DNA of 64,000 nt from Myxococcota bacterium (GTDB lineage: Bacteria > Myxococcota_A > UBA796), in contig JAQXDW010000016.1 in assembly GCA_029251165.1 (NCBI GenBank), forward strand, positions 100,148 to 164,147, given 5' to 3'. A program made the translations under genes and the position numbers. Shown piece after piece: positions 26,609-34,871 of the stretch; within the stretch, counting starts at the first letter, position 1; each line of letters begins with the position of its first letter. A model generated the notes under the pieces. It did no database searches, was not told where the DNA came from, and saw only the letters and a list, made by a program, of their open reading frames with translations.

Positions 26609-26614
26609 TATACT
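26609..26614 (+). promoter_or_regulatory. Putative -10 element (TATACT) of the phosphatase gene
   Basis: TATACT with exactly 7 bases to ATG 26622, in an 18-base divergent gap without Shine-Dalgarno. The predicted transcription start coincides with the start codon. The -35 region is not recognisable. Confidence 0.45.
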
Positions 26615-26621
26615 CTCGCGG

Positions 26622-27503
26622 ATGAAGATGTACGTGGCTGCGGCGAGCCTGATGATGCTGATTGGCGCCTGCCGCGCCGCTCCAACCCAACAACCCAACC
26701 GTATTGTAGCCATCGGCGACCTGCACGCGGATCTGCCTGCTGCGCTCTCGACGCTCCAGATGGCCGGACTCGTCGATGCCTCTGGACACTGGAGCGGCGG
26801 AACAGACACCCTGGTCCAGACCGGCGACATCACCGATCGGGGCCCAGACAGCCTCGAGCTGATCGAGCTGATGACCCGCCTGGAGGGTGAAGCGGAGGCT
26901 GCCGGCGGAGCGGTCATCACGCTCATGGGCAACCACGAGATGATGAACCTCGTCGGAGACTGGCGCTACGTCAGCCCCGAGGACATCACAGACTTTGGCT
27001 CTGTGGAGGCGCGCAAGGCCGCTTTTGCGCCGAGCGGTGCGCTGGGGAGCTGGCTGCTGAGCCGAGACGCCGTGGCCATGGTCGACGGGGTCGTGTTTGC
27101 CCACGGTGGCGTCTCCGCACGCTACGCCGAGCTCGGCGTCACAGGGCTGGCTGCACAGGTTCACGGCGCGCTCGCCGGACAAGGAGCCCCGGAGGTCCTC
27201 AGCGAGGAGGGACCGATGTGGTATCGCGGCTACCTTCAAGCACCTGAGCCCATCGCCTGCGAGGAGCTGAGCCGAGCGCTGACCGCGCTGGGCGCACACC
27301 GCATGATCGTCGGCCACACCACGCAGTCATCCGGCCAGATTGCCAGCCGCTGCGGTGGTGCTCTGCTCGGAATCGACACCGGCATCTCCAGCCACTACGG
27401 CGGACATCATTCCGCCGTTCAGATCCGAAGCGGAGACGCCAGAGCCATCTACCCGCACGGTCAGGTCGACCTTCCAGATCCAGCGGCTGCAACAGCACGG
27501 TGA
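26622..27503 (+). CDS. Lipoprotein PPP-family metallophosphatase (Shewanella-like type)
   Basis: 293 residues. Lipobox LIGAC (Cys 17) predicts a lipid anchor. The dimetal motifs of PPP phosphatases are in order: GDLHAD, GDITDRGPDS, GNHEMMN, then FAHGGV and IVGHT. Bacterial members of the Shewanella-like branch dephosphorylate phosphoproteins or phosphotyrosine; an outside-facing enzyme would act on envelope or extracellular substrates. An active enzyme is expected from the intact motifs. Confidence 0.9.
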   Translation: MKMYVAAASLMMLIGACRAAPTQQPNRIVAIGDLHADLPAALSTLQMAGLVDASGHWSGGTDTLVQTGDITDRGPDSLELIELMTRLEGEAEAAGGAVITLMGNHEMMNLVGDWRYVSPEDITDFGSVEARKAAFAPSGALGSWLLSRDAVAMVDGVVFAHGGVSARYAELGVTGLAAQVHGALAGQGAPEVLSEEGPMWYRGYLQAPEPIACEELSRALTALGAHRMIVGHTTQSSGQIASRCGGALLGIDTGISSHYGGHHSAVQIRSGDARAIYPHGQVDLPDPAAATAR

Positions 27504-27579
27504 AAAAGCCTGTGGTGTTGGAGTGGCAGCGTTAATAGGGCAGGCCCGCAGATGCGAACCCTCATCCCGGAGAGGCACC

Positions 27580-30500
27580 ATGCCGGTCTTGGCGTACACC
27601 AATAAGATGCTGGAGGTCATCCAGCAGTCCCATGTCACCGACGCATCTCGTCGCCCGCTCTTTGAGCGGTTCGTCCATGCTATCGGCCGACAGATCCGCC
27701 CGCACTACCACAAGCGCAACACACCGTCTGAGACGGTCGCTCAGCTCGCTGAGCTCTTCGAGCGCTCCTGGATCCGTGCCTCCAACGGGGTCCTCATCAA
27801 CGCCGAGACCAACGGTCAGACAATGGTTCTCACCACGGTGATGCCAGACCAGCCGTTCATCGTTGACACCCTGCGCATGCAGCTTCAGGCGCGCGGTGCG
27901 ACCAACATCACGGCCTTCAACGCCATCGTCGGCGTCAAGCGTGGTGTGGACGGCACGCCGATCGAGTTCGGCAGCGGACCGCTGGAGAGCATCATCCGGA
28001 TGGAGGTCGAAGGCCTCAGCTGTGTTCCGGAGTCGGTGGTCGCGGATCTCCACGACAGCCTCTACCTCTCCCGGTCAATGGTCCAGGACTTCCTGAAGAT
28101 GACCGACCTCGTCGAGGGCGCCACCTTCCGGTTCTCCCGGCACGCCGACCGCTCCCCAGACAACGGCGACGCCTACCGAGAGACCGGCGAGTTCCTCCGC
28201 TGGCTGCTGGCGGACAACTTTGTCTTCATGGGCATCGTCAACGGCGACTCCCGCCTCGGCTTCACCCGCCCCGAGCACACCGATCGCTGGTCGGTCAACA
28301 GCCTCGATGGCTGGGAGTGTGTTGAGGGCATGCCGGTTCTCGTGCGCAAGGGGCGCCGTGAGTCCCCGGTCCACCGCTCAGGTCGAATCGATGAGGTTCG
28401 CGTTGAGCAGCCCGGCGGCGAGCCCCCGCTCGTCATCCAGGGCCTGTTCACCTACCGCGCCCTCACCCAGCCCAGCCGCCACGTGCCGCTGCTGCGGCGC
28501 GTCCTCGGAAGCATCCTCCGCGAGGACGAGTCCAAGCCGGGAAGCTACCGCTACAAGGGTGTCGCCAACGTCTTCGACTCCCTGCCCACCGAGTTTCTGT
28601 TCACCGCCACCCAGAGCCAAGTGGTCACGATCATCAACCAGGTGCTTGAGGCCGAGCAGCAGCAGGAGACCCGCACCCAGATCATCCAGGACGTCGACTC
28701 CACCTTCGCCCTCGCCGCGATGCCCCGGACCCGCTGGTCCGAGCGCCTCGGCGAGCAGATCGAGTCCACCCTCATCGAGGGCACCGGCGCCTCCTACACC
28801 GATCAGGGCATCTTCGTCAGCCGCTACAACACGATGCTGGTCCACTTCTACCTGACCGGGACCACCGTCCTCGACGAGTCCGGACTCGACGAGCTGAAGG
28901 CCAACATCCTCAAGCTGTCGACCCCCTGGGACATGCAGCTCTACGAGACCATGAAGGCCGAGCTGGAGCCCGGCGCAGCGAGCGCGCTCGCGGTCAAGTA
29001 CGGCTCCGCATTCGACGAGGTCTACCGCCTCAACCGTCCGGTGGGTGAGTCCCTCCGCGACATCGCGCTGCTAGAGCAGCTCGACGCAGAGAAGCGCTTG
29101 GTCATCGCCGATGTCTTCACCGAGCGTCGTGATCGTCTCTACCTGCGCATCTACCAGCGCAACAACATCCTCCTGTCGCACATGCTGCCGGTGCTCGATG
29201 ATTTCGGACTCGTCATCATCGACCAGTTCGCAGACCCCGTCTCCCTTCAGGGCGGCGAGCAGCGCTTCATCGACACCTTCCGCCTCCAGAGCGTGCCCGG
29301 AGTCTCTGACGAGGACGTCATCGCGCGCGGTGCGAGCCTCGCTGCCGCCATCGAGGCCGTCTTCGCAGGCTCTACGGGCTCGGATGCCCTCAACCGGCTG
29401 CTGCTCCAGGCTGACCTGCCGTGGCAGGCCGTCGACATGCTCCGGGCCTACCACGGCTACGCCCGCCAGCTCGGCTTCTACTACAGCCTCGATCGCGTCC
29501 AGGACATCATGCTCTCCCGTCCGGAGATGGTCGGGCTGCTGTGGTCGTACTTCCAGATCCGATTCGATCCCTCCCTGGAGGGTGATCGCGCCAGCCAGAT
29601 GGCCGATGCCGCCCAGGCCTTCGAGGATGCCCTGCGCAACCTGGAGGCCCACGATCAGGACCTGGTCTTCCGGACCTTCTACAACCTGATCCAGAGCAGC
29701 ATCCGGACCAACTTCTACCGGACCGATCGGAAATTCCACTACCTGTCGTTCAAGGTGCGCTGCGCAGACGTCACCAACATGCCCAGCCCGCGCATGATGT
29801 TCGAGATCTACGTCCACCACCGGGACATGGAGGGCCTCCACCTCCGCGGCGGCAAGGTCGCCCGTGGTGGAATTCGCTGGTCAGACCGCACCGACTTCCG
29901 CCGAGAGATCCTCGACCTCGTCTCCACCCAGATGATCAAGAACGTCCTGATCGTCCCGGTGGGTGCGAAGGGTGGCTTCCGGATGAAGCACCGGGTGCTC
30001 GACCGCGCCGAGAGCCGACGCCGTGCCGACGAGCTGTACAAGGTGCTCATCCGAGGCATGCTCGACCTGACCGACAACACCGTCGCAGGTGAGCTCGTCC
30101 ATCCCCCCAATGTCATCTTCCACGACGAGCCGGATCCCTACCTCGTCGTCGCAGCAGACAAGGGCACCGCGCACCTCTCCAACACCGCCAACGCCCTCGC
30201 GGCAGAGTACGGCTTCTGGCTTGACGATGCCTTCGCATCGGGTGGCTCCAACGGCTACGACCACAAGGAAGTCGGCATCACCGCGCGCGGTGGCTGGGTG
30301 ACCGCGCGGCGTCACTTCTACGAGCTGGGCCTGGACCCGGATCGCGAGGAGTTCACCTGCGTGGGCATCGGAGACACCGGCGGCGATGTGTTCGGCAACG
30401 GCGTCATCGAGACCCCGAAGATGCGCCTGGTCGCAGCCTTCAACCACCTCCACGTCTTCATCGATCCAAACCCTGACGCAGAGAGCTCCTACGTCGAGCG

Positions 30501-32241
30501 CAAGCGACTGTTCGATGCTGTGAAGGGCTGGGACCACTACAACACCGAGCTCATCAGCGAGGGCGGCGGCATCTTCTCCCGCCAGGCTCGCTCCATCCCG
30601 CTGTCTCCGCAGATGCAGGAGCTGCTGGGTGTGCTCAAGGATGAGCTGCCGGTCGAGGTCGTCATCCGGCTGCTGCTGCGCCTGAACGTCGATCTGCTGT
30701 GGAACGGCGGCATCGGCACCTACGTCAAGGCCAGCCACGAAGACAACAACGACGCCGGCGATCCGAACAACGACATCCTCCGCATCAACGGCAACGAGCT
30801 GCGCGCCCGCATCATCGGTGAGGGTGGAAACCTGGGCTTCACCCAGGCCGGTCGCATCGAGTACGCCCTGTCTGGGGGTCGGGTCAACACCGACGCACTG
30901 GACAACTCCGGCGGCGTCGACATGTCCGATCATGAGGTCAACCTCAAGATCCTGCTCAACCCGTTGGTCGCGCAGGGCAAGCTGCGCCTTCCCGATCGCA
31001 ACACCCTGCTCAAGCGGATGACCGACGAGGTTGCCGATCAGGTCCTCCACAACAGCGACGTCCACGGCCGCCAGATGTCCCTCGACATCATCCGCAGCCA
31101 GGTCGATCCGATGTCCTTCTCCCGGACCATCGGCTGGGCCTGCGGACGCAGCGGTCGGACCCCAGCGGAGCTTCGCCTGCCGACCCACGAGGAGCTCTCG
31201 CGTCGTGCCGCGCTGGGCAAGGGGCTGACCCGTCCGGAGCTGTGTGTCCTGGCCGCTCACGTCAAGATGCATGTCTTCAACGACCTCACCAGCGGCTCTC
31301 CCGATGAGATCCCAGGCTTCGAGCGTCGGGTAATCAGCTACTTCCCAGCGGAGATCCAGAAGGACTATCGGGAGCGGATCCTCGACCACATGCTCAAGTC
31401 CAGCATCGGCATGACCGTGGTCGCCAACGACATCATCGGTGAGGCCGGTGCCTGGTTCTTCCCCGGCATCATCGAGCTGACCGGGGCCTCTGCGCCATCG
31501 ATCGCTCGGGCCTGGATCAACGCCATGGCGCTCATCGATGCGGAGGGATTGCTCCACAGCATCTCGGACAGCGAGACGCCGCTCGATACACAGTATCGGG
31601 CATGGGTCGAGGCATCCGCCGCCGTCTTCTCCCTCATCTCGCTGTGGCTCGCCCCCGGCGAGGCCGTCCCGAACGCCGACCAGCAGACCCAGATCCACGC
31701 CGTTCTGGAGCGGATGGAGCACCTCTCTGGGACCACCCAGCAGGAGCAGCTCCGGGAGCGCATCGAGTCACTCTCTGAGGTGCCTGAGGCGCTCGCGACG
31801 CGGATTGCATCCCTCGGTGATCTCACCATCGCGCACGAGATCACCCAGCTCCACAAGGGCGGGAACCTCGACGAGACGGTGATCAGCTACCTCGCCATTG
31901 GTGAGGCCAGCCGGCTGCTGCCGACCATCCGGGTGCTGGAGAGCCGTCGGGCAGAGGGCGGCTGGGATCCGGTCGCCATCTCCATCCTGCGCAACCGCTA
32001 CCTCAGCCAGCTCCGCAGCCTGGTCAACACCATCGAGCTCGGCCCAGAGGTCGCCCTCGGTGTCGACCGGGTCACCCTCCGCCTGTCTCGCGGTCACCTC
32101 GCTGGCCTCGCCGGTGAGATGGAGAGCATTCTCTCCAACGCCTCGGACATCGCCGCCCTCCTGGTCGCTGAGGAGCGCATCCGTGCGCGAATCAGTCGGG
32201 AGTTCGCAGCGGACAGCGGAGTCTCCGGGACGGGGATGTAG
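27580..32241 (+). CDS. gdhB: NAD-specific glutamate dehydrogenase, large (about 180 kDa) type
   Basis: 1,553-residue enzyme converting L-glutamate to 2-oxoglutarate and ammonia with NAD+. The size and the central catalytic core are diagnostic of the bacterial GDH2/L-GDH family: HLRGGKVARGGIRWSDR, a Lys-rich VPVGAKGGFRMKH, and a NAD-binding stretch with GIGDTGGDVFGNGV. N-terminal regulatory domains fill about residues 1-700. GGAGAGG lies before ATG 27580; a longer frame begins inside the upstream gene. In this family the enzyme usually works in glutamate and arginine catabolism. The symbol is by family analogy. Confidence 0.95.
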   Translation: MPVLAYTNKMLEVIQQSHVTDASRRPLFERFVHAIGRQIRPHYHKRNTPSETVAQLAELFERSWIRASNGVLINAETNGQTMVLTTVMPDQPFIVDTLRMQLQARGATNITAFNAIVGVKRGVDGTPIEFGSGPLESIIRMEVEGLSCVPESVVADLHDSLYLSRSMVQDFLKMTDLVEGATFRFSRHADRSPDNGDAYRETGEFLRWLLADNFVFMGIVNGDSRLGFTRPEHTDRWSVNSLDGWECVEGMPVLVRKGRRESPVHRSGRIDEVRVEQPGGEPPLVIQGLFTYRALTQPSRHVPLLRRVLGSILREDESKPGSYRYKGVANVFDSLPTEFLFTATQSQVVTIINQVLEAEQQQETRTQIIQDVDSTFALAAMPRTRWSERLGEQIESTLIEGTGASYTDQGIFVSRYNTMLVHFYLTGTTVLDESGLDELKANILKLSTPWDMQLYETMKAELEPGAASALAVKYGSAFDEVYRLNRPVGESLRDIALLEQLDAEKRLVIADVFTERRDRLYLRIYQRNNILLSHMLPVLDDFGLVIIDQFADPVSLQGGEQRFIDTFRLQSVPGVSDEDVIARGASLAAAIEAVFAGSTGSDALNRLLLQADLPWQAVDMLRAYHGYARQLGFYYSLDRVQDIMLSRPEMVGLLWSYFQIRFDPSLEGDRASQMADAAQAFEDALRNLEAHDQDLVFRTFYNLIQSSIRTNFYRTDRKFHYLSFKVRCADVTNMPSPRMMFEIYVHHRDMEGLHLRGGKVARGGIRWSDRTDFRREILDLVSTQMIKNVLIVPVGAKGGFRMKHRVLDRAESRRRADELYKVLIRGMLDLTDNTVAGELVHPPNVIFHDEPDPYLVVAADKGTAHLSNTANALAAEYGFWLDDAFASGGSNGYDHKEVGITARGGWVTARRHFYELGLDPDREEFTCVGIGDTGGDVFGNGVIETPKMRLVAAFNHLHVFIDPNPDAESSYVERKRLFDAVKGWDHYNTELISEGGGIFSRQARSIPLSPQMQELLGVLKDELPVEVVIRLLLRLNVDLLWNGGIGTYVKASHEDNNDAGDPNNDILRINGNELRARIIGEGGNLGFTQAGRIEYALSGGRVNTDALDNSGGVDMSDHEVNLKILLNPLVAQGKLRLPDRNTLLKRMTDEVADQVLHNSDVHGRQMSLDIIRSQVDPMSFSRTIGWACGRSGRTPAELRLPTHEELSRRAALGKGLTRPELCVLAAHVKMHVFNDLTSGSPDEIPGFERRVISYFPAEIQKDYRERILDHMLKSSIGMTVVANDIIGEAGAWFFPGIIELTGASAPSIARAWINAMALIDAEGLLHSISDSETPLDTQYRAWVEASAAVFSLISLWLAPGEAVPNADQQTQIHAVLERMEHLSGTTQQEQLRERIESLSEVPEALATRIASLGDLTIAHEITQLHKGGNLDETVISYLAIGEASRLLPTIRVLESRRAEGGWDPVAISILRNRYLSQLRSLVNTIELGPEVALGVDRVTLRLSRGHLAGLAGEMESILSNASDIAALLVAEERIRARISREFAADSGVSGTGM

Positions 32242-32261
32242 ACGCAACGGGAATCGCGAGC

Positions 32262-32867
32262 ATGACGACCTGGATTCTGATTCGACATGGTGAGAGCACC
32301 GCCAACCTGGCCCGGCGTCTGTCGGGCTGGCACGATGTCGAGCTGACGAAGACAGGCGTCGAGCAGGCGCGCGCCGCCGGAGAGCTGATCGCGCATCACT
32401 CCGTCGATCGCGTCATCAGCTCTGACCTTCGCCGCGCTGCCGAGACCGCACGGCACGCCATAGCGGTCTGGGCGGAGGCACGCGGTGCTGCGCCGCCCCC
32501 GCTCACGCTGACCCCCGCGCTGCGCGAGCGAGACCTCGGCAGCCTCCAGGGAAAGCACATCGACACGCTGCGCGCGACGAATCAGATGAGCCCGCTGCTC
32601 GGATGGGACACCGCCCCCCCAGGCGGCGAGAGCCTGGAGACCGTCATCACCCGCAGCATCCCTGCGCTGCTGTCGATCGATGGTCCAGGGTGTGTCGCCG
32701 TGTTTGCCCACGGCGGCGTGATCCGTGGGCTCATGGGACTGCTGAGCAGCGCCCCGCTCTCCGAAGTCGGCGTGCGCAAGATCCCCAATGCAACACCAAT
32801 CTTTGTGGAATTGGGCGAGGGCGGATGGGGAGAGCAGGCGGCGCGCCACGGGCTCTTCCCGAGATAA
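32262..32867 (+). CDS. Histidine phosphatase family protein
   Basis: 201 residues, phosphoglycerate-mutase-like fold. Catalytic RHGES near residue 8 (phosphorylated His), SSDLRRAAETA with the second Arg, RERDLGSLQGKH with the acid, and FAHGGVIRGL with the second His. Substrate unknown. It begins 20 bases after the glutamate dehydrogenase stop and is probably on the same transcript. Confidence 0.9.
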   Translation: MTTWILIRHGESTANLARRLSGWHDVELTKTGVEQARAAGELIAHHSVDRVISSDLRRAAETARHAIAVWAEARGAAPPPLTLTPALRERDLGSLQGKHIDTLRATNQMSPLLGWDTAPPGGESLETVITRSIPALLSIDGPGCVAVFAHGGVIRGLMGLLSSAPLSEVGVRKIPNATPIFVELGEGGWGEQAARHGLFPR

Positions 32868-32883
32868 AAATCGAGGATTGCTC

Positions 32884-32953
32884 TTGCAATGTCAAGAGTT
32901 GTCTTGACAAGTACCCAACCCGTGGGTGAGTCTCTCACGTGACCAACGTGGGT
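32884..32953. promoter_or_regulatory. Cluster of inverted repeats upstream of the small exported protein gene
   Basis: Within 70 bases there are four exact inverted repeats: CTCTTG-N6-CAAGAG and, overlapping it, TGTCAAG-N6-CTTGACA (32890-32909), which contains a consensus TTGACA. Then come GTGAG-TCT-CTCAC and GTGACC-N6-GGTCAC. They look like operators or alternative hairpins for the gene at 32982. No obvious -10 follows the TTGACA at standard spacing. Confidence 0.5.
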
Positions 32954-32981
32954 CACTCCCCCCCTGTTGTGAGGAATCATC

Positions 32982-33503
32982 ATGAAGCGTTTTCTGATCG
33001 CCGCTCTGGCCACCGTCATCCCGCTGTCTGCACAGGCCGGCTTTGGTGTCACCCACCACAGCAGCATCGAGACCACCAAGAGCTACTTCTCCCCGAACCA
33101 CCTGCTCCCCTCCATCGACTACAAGAGCGGCCCGCTCGTCGTTCAGGTCGATGCGCTTGAGCTCATCGAGTCCCTCGGTCAGGAAGACCAGCTCCGCCTC
33201 GGCTTCAACGTCTACCAGACCAGCATCAAGAAGAAGGTGACTGAGGAGTTCGGTGGTGTCGTTCAGTTCGGCGGCAGCCTCGACTTCGATCAGCAGAGCC
33301 AGGATCTCAGCTACATCAACGTCATGGCTGGCATGCGCATGGGCGCTCAGGCTGCCAAGGGCATGGGCTTCGGCATCTACGTCGTTCCCCAGATCGGCCT
33401 GAGCGTGGCCAACGGTGATGCTGCGGATGTCGTCCGTCCCGACTCCACCATGGAGCTTGAGCTCGGTGGTCAGCTCCAGATCTCGACCTGGCTCGCCAAG
33501 TAG
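32982..33503 (+). CDS. Small exported protein, possibly outer-membrane
   Basis: 173 residues. Clear signal peptide (MKRFLIAALATVIPLSAQA, cleavage at about 19). The mature protein is beta-rich with alternating hydrophobic residues (LLPSIDYKSGPLVVQVDALE; GIYVVPQIGLSVANG), consistent with a small beta-barrel or periplasmic protein, no Cys. It has its own promoter region with inverted repeats, a GAGGA ribosome site and a strong terminator, so it may be abundant. No family recognised. Confidence 0.75.
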   Translation: MKRFLIAALATVIPLSAQAGFGVTHHSSIETTKSYFSPNHLLPSIDYKSGPLVVQVDALELIESLGQEDQLRLGFNVYQTSIKKKVTEEFGGVVQFGGSLDFDQQSQDLSYINVMAGMRMGAQAAKGMGFGIYVVPQIGLSVANGDAADVVRPDSTMELELGGQLQISTWLAK

Positions 33504-33527
33504 TCTCTGCTCTCGCAGACCACACCG

Positions 33528-33559
33528 ACCCCGGGGCATCTCGCCCTGGGGTTTTTGTT
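33528..33559 (+). terminator. Rho-independent terminator
   Basis: A 10-bp stem ACCCCGGGGC/GCCCTGGGGT (one G-U pair) with a 5-base loop, followed immediately by a T-rich tract TTTTGTTT. It is the only textbook intrinsic terminator I see in the window. Confidence 0.92.
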
Positions 33560-33572
33560 TGTGGGTGGCCGG

Positions 33573-33578
33573 GATACA
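33573..33578 (+). promoter_or_regulatory. Putative -10 element (GATACA) of maf
   Basis: GATACA with 7 bases to ATG 33586, just after the terminator. Only a weak AGG could serve as ribosome site, so a leaderless maf-yggS transcript is possible. Confidence 0.3.
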
Positions 33579-33585
33579 GGCTCGC

Positions 33586-34152
33586 ATGTCCCTCATCCTC
33601 GCCAGCGGCTCTCCGCGACGACGCATGCTCCTGACCACCTGCGGCATCCCGCTCACCGTCTCCCCTGCAGACATCCCCGAGATCCGCCAGCCTGGCGAGC
33701 CTCCGGTGGACTTTGCCCGGCGCCTCGCCGGCGAGAAGGCCTCCGCCGTCGGCGGGAGTGCGGCATGGGTCCTGGCAGCCGACACCGTCGTCCACACCGA
33801 GACCGACATCTTCGGCAAGCCGGCTGACGATGCCGATGCCGCGCGCATCCTGCGAGCCCTCTCGGGACGCTGGCACTCGGTCACCACGGGCTGGTGCCTC
33901 CGCCAGGGTCGCCAGCAGGCCCTCCACCACGCCACCACCCGGGTGCGCTTCCGGACCCTCTCCGAGGTGGAGATCGCCGGCTACATCGCGACGGGAGAGG
34001 GGCGGGACAAGGCGGGCTCCTATGGCATCCAGGGCATCGGCGCGGTGCTGGTGGCCGAGCTGGAGGGAAGCTACACCAACGTGGTCGGACTGCCGCTGGA
34101 GGCTGTCCTCAGCGCCCTCGCCGCCCACGGAATCATCGGAGTCACGACATGA
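33586..34152 (+). CDS. maf: Maf-family nucleoside triphosphate pyrophosphatase
   Basis: 188 residues. Signature SLILASGSPRRRMLL at the N-terminus, VLAADTVVHTETDIFGKP in the middle and KAGSYGIQGIGAVLV near the end, all Maf/YhdE hallmarks. Family members hydrolyse dTTP/UTP or modified nucleotides and affect septation. It is coupled to yggS by ATGA overlap. Confidence 0.93.
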   Translation: MSLILASGSPRRRMLLTTCGIPLTVSPADIPEIRQPGEPPVDFARRLAGEKASAVGGSAAWVLAADTVVHTETDIFGKPADDADAARILRALSGRWHSVTTGWCLRQGRQQALHHATTRVRFRTLSEVEIAGYIATGEGRDKAGSYGIQGIGAVLVAELEGSYTNVVGLPLEAVLSALAAHGIIGVTT

Positions 34153-34835
34153 GCATCGCGGCAAACCTCCAAGACATCCGCGCCCAGATCGAGCGCAGCG
34201 TCTCTGCAGCCGGTCGGCCTGCGGGCAGCGTGCGGCTCCTTGCCGCCTCCAAGACCCGCACCGCAGACGATGTGCGCACGGCGATGGCTGCTGGTCAGGT
34301 CCTGTTTGGCGAGAACCGAGCCCAGGAGCTGCGCGACAAGACCCGCGCCCTCGCCGACGAGGCGCTGGAGTGGCACTTCATTGGCGGACTCCAGAAGAAC
34401 AAGATCAAGTACATCGTCGGCTCCGCAGTGCTCGTCCACTCCGTCGACAGCCTCGCCCTCGCGGAGGCGCTGTCCGGGCGCTGCCTCCGCGACGGTGTTT
34501 CCCCCATCGGAGTGCTCCTCCAGGTGAACCTCGCGCAGGAGGCCTCCAAGAGCGGCACCACCCGCGACGAGGCCCTCGCGCTGGCACGTCAGGCCCATGC
34601 CCTGCCCGGAGTCGCCCTCCGCGGCCTGATGACCATTCCCCCGTTCAGCGCCGACCCCCAAGAGTCCGCGCCGTGGTTCAGCGGCCTGGCGTCCCTGGCG
34701 GCTGAGGGGCGGGCCGAGGGACTCCCGCTGAACGAGCTGTCCATGGGCATGAGCGGTGACCTCGCGGTCGCGGTCGCGCATGGTGCCACCATTGTCCGTG
34801 TCGGGACCGCCATCTTCGGCCGACGCAACTACTGA
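34149..34835 (+). CDS. yggS: YggS-family pyridoxal 5'-phosphate homeostasis protein
   Basis: 228 residues, alanine-racemase-like TIM barrel without the racemase tail. The PLP lysine is in LLAASKTRT (K35-37 region). Other family motifs are GENRAQELRDK, WHFIGGLQKNK, LRGLMTIPP and LSMGMSGDL. It binds PLP and buffers its level. ATGA overlap with maf. Confidence 0.95.
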   Translation: MSIAANLQDIRAQIERSVSAAGRPAGSVRLLAASKTRTADDVRTAMAAGQVLFGENRAQELRDKTRALADEALEWHFIGGLQKNKIKYIVGSAVLVHSVDSLALAEALSGRCLRDGVSPIGVLLQVNLAQEASKSGTTRDEALALARQAHALPGVALRGLMTIPPFSADPQESAPWFSGLASLAAEGRAEGLPLNELSMGMSGDLAVAVAHGATIVRVGTAIFGRRNY

Positions 34836-34871
34836 ACCCCGCAGATCCAGCAGCCGCTGACCGGAGACAAC

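Noticed and set aside
26604..27317. N-terminal extension of the TldE-like frame
   Set aside because: It is antisense to the PPP phosphatase with intact catalytic motifs; ATG 26603 gives a family-typical start.
27552..27605. 17-codon upstream frame overlapping the glutamate dehydrogenase start, containing three His codons
   Set aside because: No ribosome site, no well-placed promoter and out-of-frame overlap; too weak without conservation data.
29881..31722. 613-codon open frame antisense to the glutamate dehydrogenase
   Set aside because: Same codon-bias shadow; no ribosome site and no recognisable domain.
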